Counted from the stretch's first letter, positions 8,027 to 17,828 are shown. The stretch is DNA of 64,000 bases from an uncultured Prevotellaceae bacterium (GCA_900316585.1 ONDM01000001.1:310001-374000), one strand, 5' to 3'. Numbers and translations are program-made. The notes: a model not told the origin generated them from the letters alone.

Positions 8027-10243
8027 ATGAGAAGAATGGAAGATACCGGATTTTTCACTGAAGACGAGAAAAAGCTAGTAGCGAGCCTATACAAGGAACT
8101 GAAGACACTGTCTGGAACTACACTGCAGGACTACGACTGTCAGCTAATCAAGCAGTTACTCATCAATGCCGTCATCGATAAATCAGTCCAGCGCGATGCG
8201 TTCGGGCTGAACCCTGTCGTGCTGGACATGCAGACGGCTGTCATCGTTGCCAGTGAAATCGGTCTCATGCGTGCCAGCATCCTGAGCATCATGCTCCACC
8301 GGGTGGTGAAGAACGGCTCCCTGTCACTCGAAAAAGTCAGCAAGACCTTCGGTGAGGATGTGGGTGGCATCATCCGAGGGCTCATCCGCATCAACGACCT
8401 CTATGCCAAGAACCCTACCATCGAGAGCGAGAACTTCCGTGACCTGCTGCTTTCCTTTGCCGAGGACATGCGGGTGGTGCTCATCATGATTGCTGCTCGT
8501 GTGAACCTGATGCGGCAGATTGGCAAGTCGGAGAACGATGAGGCGCGTCAGGAGGTGAGCCGGGAAGCTGCCTTCCTCTATGCCCCACTCGCCCACAAGC
8601 TGGGTCTCTACAAGCTCAAATCGGAACTGGAGGACCTGTCCCTGAAATACCTGGAACACGATGCCTACTATCATATCAAGGAGAAACTGAACGCCACCAA
8701 GAAGGCGCGCGACAAATACATTGCCGACTTCATCAAGCCTATTGAGTCACGGCTCAATGCCATGGGGCTGAAATGCCACGTCAAAGGGCGTACCAAGAGC
8801 ATCCACTCCATCTACCAGAAGATGAAGAAGCAGAACACCACCTTCGAGGGTGTGTACGACCTTTTCGCCATCCGTGTCATCCTGGACTCCAAGCCGGAGC
8901 GGGAAAAGGCGGAATGCTGGCTGGTTTACTCCATCATCACCGATATGTACCAGCCTAACCCGAAGCGGTTGCGCGACTGGCTCTCCGTACCGAAGAGCAA
9001 CGGCTATGAGTCGCTCCACATCACGGTGCTGGGACCTCAGAAGAAATGGGTGGAGGTACAGATCCGTACCGAGCGGATGGATGAGATAGCAGAGCGGGGT
9101 CTGGCTGCCCACTGGCGCTACAAGGGTGTGAAGAGCGAGGCTGGCCTGGACGACTGGCTGAACAGTATCCGTAGGGCACTGGAGAACACAGACAGCCAGG
9201 AAGCCATGAACCAGTTCAAGATGGACTTGTACGTGGATGAGGTCTTTGTCTTCACACCGAAGGGCGACTTGTTCAAGCTGCCTAAGGGAGCCACTGTCCT
9301 GGACTTTGCCTACCATATCCACTCGCGTATCGGAGACCACTGCATCGGTGCCCGTATCAACGGGAAGAGCGTGCCTATCCGGGAACAGCTCTCGTCTGGC
9401 GACCAGGTGGAAATCCTCACCTCAAACAAGCAGGAACCGAAGCAGGACTGGCTGAACGTGGTTACCACCAGCCGGGCCCGGTCTAAAATCAAGCTGAGCC
9501 TGAAGGAAATCGCTGCCAAGCAGAATGTCTTCGCACGGGAAACCTTGGAACGGAAGTTCAAGAACCGGAAGGTGGAAATGGAAGAGGCTGTCATGGGCAA
9601 GCTGGTGAAGAAGATGGGCTACAAGCAGATCAACGACTTCTACAGCGATATCGTGAACGATATCATCGATATCAATGACATCCTGGAGAAATATATCGAG
9701 CTGCAGAAGGCGGAACACGGGGAACTGGATACCGCACCTGCTAAGACGGCACAGAGCTTTGAGCTGAGAGACGATGACCTGAAGACGCATGCCAACAGCG
9801 ATGTACTGGTCATCGGGGAAAACCTGAAGGGAGTGGACTTCACCCTGGCCAAGTGCTGCAACCCTATCTATGGCGACAAGATATTCGGCTTCGTCACGTC
9901 CACGGGTGGCTTCAAGATCCACCGGGTGGACTGCCCTAACGCTCCGGAACTTTTCCGTAGGTTCGGCTACCGGACTATCCCGGCACGCTGGGCAGGAAAG
10001 GGGCACTCGCAGTATGAGAGCACCTTGCACATCGTTGGACACGACGATATCGGTATTGTGAACAACATTACTTCTATTATATTAAAGGAACCGAACTGTA
10101 CCCTCAGAACCATCTCCATCGACAGTAACGACGGTATGTTCGGTGGTCACCTGACGGTGATGATAGACGACAACCGGAAACTGGAGCAGCTCATCAAGAA
10201 ACTGAAGACGGTGAAGGGTGTCCTGAATATCAACCGAAGTTAA
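8027..10243 (+). CDS. relA: RelA/SpoT-family (p)ppGpp synthetase with degenerate hydrolase domain
   Basis: This stringent-response enzyme has the order HD-like domain (about 40-170), synthetase, TGS, conserved-cysteine region and C-terminal ACT domain. Synthetase features are intact: GRTKSIHSIYQKMKK, DLFAIRVI, PKSNGYESLH and EVQIRTERMDEIAERGLAAHW. The hydrolase half is not. The family HDxxED motif reads HRVVKN (91-96), and the ADRxHNMR motif reads AARVNLMR, so the metal ligands are missing. It is therefore expected to be synthesis-only, although the synthetase loop RLRDWLS is closer to the RxKD type of bifunctional enzymes. The start was placed at 8027 because upstream codons lie before the promoter and lack family similarity. 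A GH29 gene follows after 27 bp. Confidence 0.92.
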   Translation: MRRMEDTGFFTEDEKKLVASLYKELKTLSGTTLQDYDCQLIKQLLINAVIDKSVQRDAFGLNPVVLDMQTAVIVASEIGLMRASILSIMLHRVVKNGSLSLEKVSKTFGEDVGGIIRGLIRINDLYAKNPTIESENFRDLLLSFAEDMRVVLIMIAARVNLMRQIGKSENDEARQEVSREAAFLYAPLAHKLGLYKLKSELEDLSLKYLEHDAYYHIKEKLNATKKARDKYIADFIKPIESRLNAMGLKCHVKGRTKSIHSIYQKMKKQNTTFEGVYDLFAIRVILDSKPEREKAECWLVYSIITDMYQPNPKRLRDWLSVPKSNGYESLHITVLGPQKKWVEVQIRTERMDEIAERGLAAHWRYKGVKSEAGLDDWLNSIRRALENTDSQEAMNQFKMDLYVDEVFVFTPKGDLFKLPKGATVLDFAYHIHSRIGDHCIGARINGKSVPIREQLSSGDQVEILTSNKQEPKQDWLNVVTTSRARSKIKLSLKEIAAKQNVFARETLERKFKNRKVEMEEAVMGKLVKKMGYKQINDFYSDIVNDIIDINDILEKYIELQKAEHGELDTAPAKTAQSFELRDDDLKTHANSDVLVIGENLKGVDFTLAKCCNPIYGDKIFGFVTSTGGFKIHRVDCPNAPELFRRFGYRTIPARWAGKGHSQYESTLHIVGHDDIGIVNNITSIILKEPNCTLRTISIDSNDGMFGGHLTVMIDDNRKLEQLIKKLKTVKGVLNINRS

Positions 10244-10270
10244 ACGTAAAACCTAAACATAGAAAAAAAC

Positions 10271-12097
10271 ATGAAGAACCTACTGAAGGCAGCAGCCTTA
10301 CCCGCACTGATGGCACTTGCGGCTTGTACAAGCAGTTCCGTGACGGAACCCCAGCCCATCGGTCCTATCCCTACAGCCTACCAGGTGGAGTGGCATAAGT
10401 TGGAAACCTATGCGTTCATCCATTTCGGACTGAACACCTACGCCGACCGGGAATGGGGCTACGGAGATACCGAGACGAGTGTCTTTAACCCTACCCTGTG
10501 CGACCCGGAACAGTGGGTCCGTACGTTCAAGGAGGCGGGTATGACGGGCGTAGTCCTCACTGCCAAGCATCACGACGGCTTCTGTCTCTGGCCTACGGAA
10601 CTCACGGAGTACTGCATCCGGAACACACCGTACAAGGACGGTAAGGGCGATATCGTGGGGGAACTCTGTGAGGCTTGCCAGAAGTATGGGCTGAAACTGG
10701 GTCTCTACCTCTCTCCGTGGGACCGTAACCATGCAGCCTATGGTACACCGGAGTATGTGGAATACTACAACAAGCAGCTGGAGGAACTGACTACCAAATA
10801 CGGCACGTTGTTCGAGTTCTGGCTCGATGGAGCCAACGGTGGCGACGGCTACTACGGAGGTGCCCGTGAGACTCGTAAAATAGACCGGAGGAACTACTAT
10901 AACTTCCCGAATATCTTTGCTCATATCCTGAACAACCAGCCGCAGGCCATCATCTTTACCGACGGAGGTCCGGGCTGCCGTTGGGTGGGCAACGAACGGG
11001 GTATTGCCAGTGCTACCAACTGGGCCTTCATCCGCAGTCAGGAGGTGTATCCGGGCTATTCCGACTTCCAGACCTTGCAGTACGGTCACGCCGATGGCGA
11101 CAAATGGGTGGGTGCCGAATGTGATGTCTCCATCCGTCCGGGATGGTTCTACCACGATTCAGAGAACGACCGTGTGAAATCGCCTGAACAATTGGTGGAA
11201 CTGTACTACCAGAGTGTGGGGCATAATGCCAACTTCATCCTGAACGTTCCAGTGAATAAGGATGGTCTCATCTGCAAGACAGACTCCATCAACCTGGTGA
11301 CTTACCATGAGATGATCCAGCGTCAGCTGGCTACCGATATCCTCTCCAGCATGAGACCGGCTGTCTCTGAAGAACGGGGCGGTGCCTATGTAGCTACTGC
11401 CTTGACCGACGACGACTACGACTCGTTCTGGGCTACTCGCGACAGCACGCTCACGGCTACCATCGAGTTCAACTTCCCTACACAGAAGGTGAACCGCATG
11501 ATGCTCCAAGAGTATATCCCACTGGGACAGCGTGTGAAGAAGTTCAGCGTAGAATACAAGAGCGGAGACGAGTGGCTCCCGGTACAGCTCAATGAGGAGA
11601 CGACCACCATCGGCTACAAGCGTCTACTTCGTTTCCCTACCGTGGAGACCGACGGCCTCAGGGTGAACATCCTGGATGCCCGTGCCTGTCCGTGTCTGAA
11701 CCATATCGGTGCATACTACGGAGGAGAAGGCAGTGACATTGTCTTCGTGGACAAGGGGGATGAGTTCGACTCTGTAGAGTTCACCCTCACCGAGGGACAG
11801 GATCGGCTCGTCATGGACCTGGGACAGACGCATGCGGTGAACGTGCTGCACTACCTGCCTCCTAAGGATGGCAAGGGTATCATCACACACTATGAACTCT
11901 ATGCCGGTGACACCCCGGAGACTGCTACAAAGCTCATCACCAAGGGCGAGTTCTCCAACATCCAGAATAACCCTATCTTACAGACCTTGCGTTTCGCTCC
12001 TACCCCTGCCCGGGTGCTGGTGCTGAAGGCTACCGGCATGGTGAACGCCGGAGAGGCTCCTAAAGCAGAACGGATGGGCGTGGAAGTTTTCTACTAG
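10271..12097 (+). CDS. GH29 alpha-L-fucosidase, lipoprotein
   Basis: This exported enzyme should release alpha-linked L-fucose from host or dietary glycans. The 608 residues begin with a lipoprotein signal ending LMALAAC. The catalytic domain follows: WHKLETYAFIHFGLNTY, the AKHHDGFCLWPT motif, and LFEFWLDGANGG, whose Asp is the expected nucleophile of GH29. The C-terminal third resembles F5/8 type C (discoidin-like) modules, with segments such as VNRMMLQEYIPLGQRVKKFSVEY. It sits 27 bp after relA and 23 bp before a thioesterase gene, so it may be part of a long plus-strand transcript. Confidence 0.92.
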   Translation: MKNLLKAAALPALMALAACTSSSVTEPQPIGPIPTAYQVEWHKLETYAFIHFGLNTYADREWGYGDTETSVFNPTLCDPEQWVRTFKEAGMTGVVLTAKHHDGFCLWPTELTEYCIRNTPYKDGKGDIVGELCEACQKYGLKLGLYLSPWDRNHAAYGTPEYVEYYNKQLEELTTKYGTLFEFWLDGANGGDGYYGGARETRKIDRRNYYNFPNIFAHILNNQPQAIIFTDGGPGCRWVGNERGIASATNWAFIRSQEVYPGYSDFQTLQYGHADGDKWVGAECDVSIRPGWFYHDSENDRVKSPEQLVELYYQSVGHNANFILNVPVNKDGLICKTDSINLVTYHEMIQRQLATDILSSMRPAVSEERGGAYVATALTDDDYDSFWATRDSTLTATIEFNFPTQKVNRMMLQEYIPLGQRVKKFSVEYKSGDEWLPVQLNEETTTIGYKRLLRFPTVETDGLRVNILDARACPCLNHIGAYYGGEGSDIVFVDKGDEFDSVEFTLTEGQDRLVMDLGQTHAVNVLHYLPPKDGKGIITHYELYAGDTPETATKLITKGEFSNIQNNPILQTLRFAPTPARVLVLKATGMVNAGEAPKAERMGVEVFY

Positions 12098-12120
12098 ACA
12101 AATAATACCTTATAATAGAT

Positions 12121-12537
12121 ATGGAACCACTCTTTGAACTGGAAATGAAGGTGCGCGACTATGAATGTGACCTTCAGGGCATTGTGAACAATGCCAACTA
12201 TCAGCACTACATCGAGCACACCCGACATGAGTTCCTGGAGTCCTGCGGACTGAGCTTCGCCAAACTCCATGAGGACCACATCGACGTGGTGGTGGCCCGC
12301 ATCAACATGTCGTTCAAGACCCCCCTGAAGAGCGGAGACCGCTTCCTGAGCCAGCTCTCCCTCAAGAAGGAGCACATCAAGTACGTGTTCCTCCAGAACA
12401 TCTACCGCCTGCCCGACAGGAAACTGGTCATGAGGGCAGAGGTCGACTGCGTGGCCTTGGTCAACGGTGTACTGCAGGATGTTCCAGCCCTGGATTCCGT
12501 CTTCCAACCGAATATCATTAAAGAATGCTTAGCATGA
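12121..12537 (+). CDS. YbgC/4HBT-type acyl-CoA thioesterase
   Basis: A 138-residue single hot-dog-fold thioesterase. The N-terminal VRDYECDLQGIVNNANYQHYIEHTRHEFL contains the family D-x-x-G-x-V-x-N/H-x-x-Y pattern with Asp as the usual catalytic residue. It should hydrolyse acyl-CoA thioesters in the cytoplasm; chain length is not predictable. It ends in an ATGA overlap with the GH31 gene downstream. The association with glycosidases has no obvious metabolic logic. Confidence 0.88.
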   Translation: MEPLFELEMKVRDYECDLQGIVNNANYQHYIEHTRHEFLESCGLSFAKLHEDHIDVVVARINMSFKTPLKSGDRFLSQLSLKKEHIKYVFLQNIYRLPDRKLVMRAEVDCVALVNGVLQDVPALDSVFQPNIIKECLA

Positions 12538-14852
12538 AAAAGACCTTACTGACTATCGGAGCATTGGCCTGCACACTGGTTGCCAGCGCCCAGCTTACTA
12601 CCAACAATGGTATCCCTTACCTTCAGAACACCAGTGTAGACATGAGTAATCAGTTTCAAGACCCGACCAACACCTACTTCAGTCCGGACAGCCTGGTCAA
12701 CTTCAACCCTTCCACCGGATGGGGAACCATCCAGTGGAGCCGTCAGCACCTGCACCCTAGACAGGCGTTCAACCTGAACGGCTATTGGATCAGTCCGCTC
12801 AAGAACCAGGACTTCCCGGAAACACAGTACGACCAGAGCCCGCAGCTCCAGTTCAAGGTGGACCCGGTAAACGAGCGTGTGGTGCGTGTACGCATCTACA
12901 CCTCTCCTATCATTCCCCAGGACCCGGAAGATGATGTCATGCTGGTGAAGAAACCTGCCGATGGAAGAAGCCTGTGGAAGACTACCCAAAATAGCAAATC
13001 TATCGTGCTGCAGAGCCCTCAGGGAAGCCTGGAAATCCAGAAATATCCTTGGCGTCTGGTAGTCAGGGACAAGAACGGTAAGGTACTCACCCATACCCGT
13101 ACGTTGGGCGACAACGACTCTACGCAGGTGAAGACGCATCCGTTCCTCTTCATGAAAAGAGGCTCGGACAACTCCCGTGCGGTAGAACCAGTATTCAGTC
13201 TGGCTCCAGGTGAGAAAATCTATGGTTGTGGTGAGTCTGCTACTGCCCTGAACAAGGCCGGACAGAAACTGAATCTCTTCGTCACCGACCCACAGGGACC
13301 TGAAACACCGGACATGTACAAGCCTATCCCATTCTGGTTCTCCAACCGGGGCTACGGCATGTTCATGCACACGTCGGCTCCTGTCACGGTGGACTTCGGT
13401 AACTCCTACATCGGAAACACCCGTCTCTTCATGGCCGATGAGCAGGCCGACCTGTTCATCATCCTGGGTAACCCGAAGGAAATCCTGAGTGCCTACACCG
13501 AGCTGGTGGGCCGTCCTGAACTGCCTGCCATCTGGACCTTCGGAACCTGGCAGAGTCGTATCTCCTACTTTACCGAGGAGGAAGGACGCAGCGTGGCTAA
13601 ACAGCTCCGGGACAACAAGCTCCCATGCGATGTCATCCACTTTGATACCGGCTGGTTCGAAGTCGACTGGCAGTGCGACTACAAGTTCAGCACCAAGAAC
13701 TTCAAGGACCCTGTACAGCTCATGAAAGACCTCCGTGCCGACGGCTTCCACACCTGTCTGTGGCAGCTCCCATACTTCACCCCGAAGAACAGTCTGTTTA
13801 AAGAACTGGTAGAGAAAGGTCTGGCTGTGAAGAACGCCAAAGGTCAGCTTCCTACCGAGGATGCCATCCTGGACTTCACCAATCCTGAGACCGTGAAATG
13901 GTATCAGGGTCACTTGGCAGACCTGCTCCGTCAGGGTGTGTCTGTCATCAAGGCCGACTTCGGTGAGGCTGCTCCTTTCCTGAATGGATACTACCACAAC
14001 GGACGAGGTGGTCTCTATGAGCACAACCTCTTCCCGGTGCGCTACAACCGTGCCGCATACGAAATCATCGACAAGGAAACGAACCACGACGGTGTCATCT
14101 GGGCCCGTTCCGCATGGGCAGGCTCCCAGCGTTACCCTCTCCACTGGGGAGGCGATGCTGCCACTACCGATGCCGGTCTGCTGGGCAGCGTACGTGAAGG
14201 TCTTTCCTTCGGTCTGAGCGGTTTCTGCTTCTGGAGCAACGATATCGGTGGTTTCGTGACCAAGAGTCCGGAAAAGCTCTACCGTCGTTGGCTGCCATAC
14301 GGCTTCCTCACCAGTCACACCCGTGTGCATGGCGTGGAGACCGAGCCTTGGCTGTACAACCAGAGCTTCATCGATGCCTGGCGTGCCAGCGCTGAGCTGA
14401 AATACAAGCTCATGCCTTATGTCTATGCACAGGCTAAGCAGTGCACAGAGAACGGATGGCCTATGCAGCGTGCCCTCCTGCTAGAGTTCCCCGACGACCC
14501 AGGTGCATGGCTCATAGAAGATGAATATATGTTTGGTGAGAACCTGCTCGTGGCTCCGCTCATGGAAGAGACCACCGGCAGAGATGTATACCTCCCAGGC
14601 AAACAGAAATGGATTGACTACCAAACCGGTAAGGTCTATAACCCCGGATGGAACCACATCCAGGCAGGTCAGCTGCCAGTAGTGCTGTTGGTCAAGGACG
14701 GCAGTGCCATCCCTCACGTGCCAGTGGCACAGAGCACCGACAAGATCCAGTGGAACAAGCTAACCTGGAAGACCTACAAGGCTGATGCACGCAAGGCTAC
14801 CGGCCTCCTCTTCAAGCCAGGCGATACCCAATTGCAGACCGTAACAAAGTAA
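12534..14852 (+). CDS. GH31 family glycosidase (alpha-xylosidase/alpha-glucosidase-like)
   Basis: An exported 772-residue GH31 enzyme. The signal peptide is MKKTLLTIGALACTLVASAQ. The nucleophile region SVIKADFGEAAPF resembles the KTDFGE of alpha-xylosidases, and the acid/base region is around RSAWAGSQRYPLHWGGD. Substrate (alpha-xyloside, alpha-glucoside or alpha-galactoside) cannot be decided here. The start at 12534 gives the signal peptide directly and overlaps the thioesterase stop (ATGA); a start three codons upstream is possible. The next gene begins 4 bp after its stop. Confidence 0.9.
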   Translation: MKKTLLTIGALACTLVASAQLTTNNGIPYLQNTSVDMSNQFQDPTNTYFSPDSLVNFNPSTGWGTIQWSRQHLHPRQAFNLNGYWISPLKNQDFPETQYDQSPQLQFKVDPVNERVVRVRIYTSPIIPQDPEDDVMLVKKPADGRSLWKTTQNSKSIVLQSPQGSLEIQKYPWRLVVRDKNGKVLTHTRTLGDNDSTQVKTHPFLFMKRGSDNSRAVEPVFSLAPGEKIYGCGESATALNKAGQKLNLFVTDPQGPETPDMYKPIPFWFSNRGYGMFMHTSAPVTVDFGNSYIGNTRLFMADEQADLFIILGNPKEILSAYTELVGRPELPAIWTFGTWQSRISYFTEEEGRSVAKQLRDNKLPCDVIHFDTGWFEVDWQCDYKFSTKNFKDPVQLMKDLRADGFHTCLWQLPYFTPKNSLFKELVEKGLAVKNAKGQLPTEDAILDFTNPETVKWYQGHLADLLRQGVSVIKADFGEAAPFLNGYYHNGRGGLYEHNLFPVRYNRAAYEIIDKETNHDGVIWARSAWAGSQRYPLHWGGDAATTDAGLLGSVREGLSFGLSGFCFWSNDIGGFVTKSPEKLYRRWLPYGFLTSHTRVHGVETEPWLYNQSFIDAWRASAELKYKLMPYVYAQAKQCTENGWPMQRALLLEFPDDPGAWLIEDEYMFGENLLVAPLMEETTGRDVYLPGKQKWIDYQTGKVYNPGWNHIQAGQLPVVLLVKDGSAIPHVPVAQSTDKIQWNKLTWKTYKADARKATGLLFKPGDTQLQTVTK

Positions 14853-14856
14853 AACT

Positions 14857-15684
14857 ATGAAGAAACTAGTGATGTTTTTGGCAGCCTTGGTCATCGTCTT
14901 GGCCTTGGCAGGATTCTTCCTCCTGCAGTGGGGGAAAAAGGAGAACCAGCAAGATCCTAAGCTCACCTTTACGGAGATAAGTGCCGTGAAAGGCAATGAG
15001 CTGAAGGACTCCGTCTTCGTGAACATCGTGTGTGCCACCGCAGGAAACCCCAAGATGGTGGCAGCCATCAACGAGTGCATCAGCGAGAAGCTGGGTGGAA
15101 CCTACACGGGGAGCTACCTCGATGCGCAGGCCATGGCAGACCACTATGCCGCACAGCGCCAGAAAGGTCAGGCCGACGACCGTAAGGAGTTCGAGGACCA
15201 ACCCGAAGATTTGCAGTACTACAATGCCATCAAGAGCCAGGTGCTCTATGAGACCGACAAGCTGGTCACCATCCAGTTTACCGAGGAAGGCTATTCCGGT
15301 GGTGCTCATGGATGGTTCACCGTGGAGGGTGTCACCCTGCGCAAGCCCGACGGTCGTAAGCTGGTGACCGAGGACATCCTGCTCTCTCCTAGCCGGTATG
15401 CACCGGACGAGGACTGGGCGAAGGTAATGAACGATGACCTGAAGAAATGCCTTGATGTGGAAGGAAAGAGCGACGATGAGCTCATGGATGTGCTCCAACT
15501 CATGAATCCGGAGATGGGAATTCCATTCCCGGAGACCGAGCCGTACTTCACCAAGGACGGACTTTTCTTCCCTTACCAGCAGTATGAAATCTGCTCCTAC
15601 GCACAAGGGATGCCATCTTTCACCATACCATATGATAAACTAGGTAAATACCTGAATACCACAGGAAAGAACCTTATCAAGTAA
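14857..15684 (+). CDS. DUF3298/RsiV-like membrane-anchored protein
   Basis: This 275-residue protein has one N-terminal membrane anchor (LVMFLAALVIVLALAGFFLLQW) and a soluble periplasmic part. The pair TEEGYSGGAHGWF and the C-terminal FPYQQYEICSYAQGMPSFTIPY are hallmarks of the DUF3298 domain, also found in the extracytoplasmic region of the anti-sigma factor RsiV, where it binds lysozyme. No anti-sigma domain is present here. It lies in the relA-GH29-GH31 run, 4 bp after the GH31 gene. Confidence 0.8.
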   Translation: MKKLVMFLAALVIVLALAGFFLLQWGKKENQQDPKLTFTEISAVKGNELKDSVFVNIVCATAGNPKMVAAINECISEKLGGTYTGSYLDAQAMADHYAAQRQKGQADDRKEFEDQPEDLQYYNAIKSQVLYETDKLVTIQFTEEGYSGGAHGWFTVEGVTLRKPDGRKLVTEDILLSPSRYAPDEDWAKVMNDDLKKCLDVEGKSDDELMDVLQLMNPEMGIPFPETEPYFTKDGLFFPYQQYEICSYAQGMPSFTIPYDKLGKYLNTTGKNLIK

Positions 15685-15708
15685 AGTAAGACATTAAATA
15701 GAAAAGCC

Positions 15709-16335
15709 ATGGGATTCTTCTGTACCATAGCAGATTGCTACAAGAAAATGTTCGTGCCCAACGGAAGGGCAAGCCGTAGGGAATTCTGGTATTTCCAGTT
15801 GTACATGTTCCTCATCTACATTGCGGTGGTGTCTCTCTTTGCGCAAGTGCTCACCTGGACCTACGGACGTAGTTCAGTCACAGCACTGGGCACGGCACCC
15901 GGTTTCCTCATCATGCTGCTCATCCTGGTGTACATCCTCTCCCTGCCAGCCCTCTTCTGCGTCACCGTACGCCGACTGCACGACACGAACGTGTCTGGCT
16001 GGTGGATTGTCTGCCCGCTCCTGTCGTTCCTCATCGTACAGATTCTGGCTCAGATGGACCTGGACTATGGGTGGAAAGCCTTTTGGATAGGTCTTGCATC
16101 GCTCCCCTTCATCATCATCCTTCTCTGGTGCCTGAAACCCAGCTACCCGAAAGAGAACCATTACGGTCCTGTTCCCGATGAGGAAAAGACCGACGTGGTT
16201 AATCCTGAAGAGGTGAAAGCTGAAGAAGTGAAGCCTATCGAAGAAAAGGCAGTAGTAGAAAAGCCTGAAGAGGTGAAGCCTGCCGTGGAAAAAGTAATAA
16301 TTGATAGTACTGAAGACCTGAAAGCGGAAGACTAA
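15709..16335 (+). CDS. DUF805 membrane protein with charged repeat tail
   Basis: The first ~145 residues form a DUF805 inner-membrane domain: the N-terminal NGRASRREFWYFQLYMFL and the VRRLHDTNVSGWW motif are typical, with four hydrophobic helices. The last ~55 residues are an atypical, strongly charged tail made of imperfect (E/P)EEVK units (EEVKAEEVKPIEEKAVVEKP and similar), which is probably cytoplasmic and disordered. Function is unknown. It lies 24 bp after the DUF3298 gene and 16 bp before the next membrane protein gene. Confidence 0.85.
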   Translation: MGFFCTIADCYKKMFVPNGRASRREFWYFQLYMFLIYIAVVSLFAQVLTWTYGRSSVTALGTAPGFLIMLLILVYILSLPALFCVTVRRLHDTNVSGWWIVCPLLSFLIVQILAQMDLDYGWKAFWIGLASLPFIIILLWCLKPSYPKENHYGPVPDEEKTDVVNPEEVKAEEVKPIEEKAVVEKPEEVKPAVEKVIIDSTEDLKAED

Positions 16336-16351
16336 AGACAGAAGAATTAAC

Positions 16352-16642
16352 ATGGAAAACGAACCACACATACCCCCGGTAGAGAAAGAGAAGGCAGGAT
16401 GGGTAGGCATCCTGACTTCCCTTGTGGTTCCCATCATCGGAATCATCCTCTACTTTACCCGGCAGAAGACCTGCCTCAATCCCCGTACCTATGTCCTGGC
16501 AGCCAATGTAGGTGCCCTCATCGGAACAGCCTACATCGTTGTCCAGGCCTTGCACGGAAAGCCGGTAGGCAGCCTGCTACCCCTCTATATGTTCATCATT
16601 GCCGTACTGGTGCTCCTGTACGACATGCGTAAAAACCGCTGA
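16352..16642 (+). CDS. small membrane protein, unknown function
   Basis: A 96-residue protein with a charged N-terminus and three predicted hydrophobic helices (GILTSLVVPIIGIILYF, YVLAANVGALIGTAYIVV and LLPLYMFIIAVLVLLY). No family was recognised. It closes the plus-strand run that starts at relA and ends one base before the convergent alcohol dehydrogenase gene; no clear hairpin terminator separates the two. Confidence 0.72.
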   Translation: MENEPHIPPVEKEKAGWVGILTSLVVPIIGIILYFTRQKTCLNPRTYVLAANVGALIGTAYIVVQALHGKPVGSLLPLYMFIIAVLVLLYDMRKNR

Positions 16643-16643
16643 C

Positions 16644-17828
16644 TTATCTAGCCATCTGATAGATCTTGCGCATATCGTCGGCATGAAGCACCTCCATGGC
16701 ACCCACGGTAATCTTGCCTCCCCTGCTGCACTTGTCCACCAGAATCTCAATCTCCTCGTCGGTCACCTCACGTCCCAGAAGCTCATGTATGTTCACCGGC
16801 ATGCCAATACGGGTGTAGAAACGCTCCATGGCCTCTATACCCTTCAAGGCTGTTCCCTTAGGGTCAGAGAAATCGTTGGTCACGCCCATCACGTTCACGG
16901 CAAACTTCACGAAACGGTTCACATGCTTGTCCAGCACGTAGCGAGCCCAGCTGCCCCAAAGTGCTGTAAGTCCGGCACCGTGTGTCACCCCGAACAGACC
17001 GCTCAGCTCATGCTCCAGGCGGTGCGTAGCAAAATCCTTCTCCGTGCCACACTCCGTCAGGTCGTTGTGTGCCAGTGAGCCGGCCCACATAATCTGTGCC
17101 CTGTTCCGATAGTCCTCCGGATTCTTCAGCACCTCGAACACACTGTCCTTCACCGTACGCAGCAAGGCCTCTGCCAGGCTGTCGGTCAGCGTCATGTCCT
17201 CATACTTGCTGAAGTAGCGCTCCATGGTGTGCATCATGATGTCGGCAGCTCCTGCAGCCGTCTGGTAAGGAGGAAGCGTATACGTACGCTCCGGATTCAT
17301 GATACAGAACTTGCACCGACAGTAGTCGCTGTTCACACCCCGTTTCAGCATGCCCTCATCCTTGGTAATCACGCAGCTGGAGCTCATCTCTGAGCCTGCA
17401 GCCGGAATAGTCAGCATCACACCCACAGGCAGACAAGCCTTAGGCACTGCCTTGCCGTCCCAGAAATCGAACGGGTCACCCTCATAGAGCGTGTTGTAGC
17501 CGATAGCCTTGGAGGAGTCGATGACACTGCCTCCGCCTACAGCCAGGATGAAGTCCACCTTCTCCTTGCGGCAGAGTGCTACACCTTCCATCACCTTGGA
17601 GAGCAGTGGATTAGGTACCACGCCACCTAGTTCCACAAAGTCGATGCCAGCCTCCTTCAGCATGCCGAACACCTTGTCCAGCAAACCGGAACGCTTGGCA
17701 GAACCTCCACCGTAGTGCACCAGCACCTTCGTGCCACCATATTTCTTAATCAACTCCGGAAGCTTCTCCTCCGCGTTCCTGCCGAAAACCACCTGCGTGG
17801 GTGCATAGAAATTAAAATCCTTTATCAT
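16644..17828 (-). CDS. iron-containing alcohol dehydrogenase (BdhA/YqhD type)
   Basis: This enzyme should interconvert aldehydes and alcohols with NAD(P)H. The dinucleotide-binding segment is VLVHYGGGSAKRSG plus DFILAVGGGSVIDSSKAIGY. Metal ligands are in the usual positions: Asp and His in GAADIMMHTMERYFS, then His residues in THRLEHELSGLF and VTHGAGL. The ATG at 17828 is preferred to the in-frame TTG at 17837. Length (394 residues) is normal. It converges on the small membrane gene with a 1-bp gap. Confidence 0.93.
   Translation of the reverse strand: MIKDFNFYAPTQVVFGRNAEEKLPELIKKYGGTKVLVHYGGGSAKRSGLLDKVFGMLKEAGIDFVELGGVVPNPLLSKVMEGVALCRKEKVDFILAVGGGSVIDSSKAIGYNTLYEGDPFDFWDGKAVPKACLPVGVMLTIPAAGSEMSSSCVITKDEGMLKRGVNSDYCRCKFCIMNPERTYTLPPYQTAAGAADIMMHTMERYFSKYEDMTLTDSLAEALLRTVKDSVFEVLKNPEDYRNRAQIMWAGSLAHNDLTECGTEKDFATHRLEHELSGLFGVTHGAGLTALWGSWARYVLDKHVNRFVKFAVNVMGVTNDFSDPKGTALKGIEAMERFYTRIGMPVNIHELLGREVTDEEIEILVDKCSRGGKITVGAMEVLHADDMRKIYQMAR

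Noticed and set aside
12546-14330. 594-codon open frame antisense to the GH31 gene
   Set aside because: The opposite strand is a clear GH31 enzyme with signal peptide and catalytic motifs; the antisense product has no recognisable domain and exists because of GC-rich codon use.
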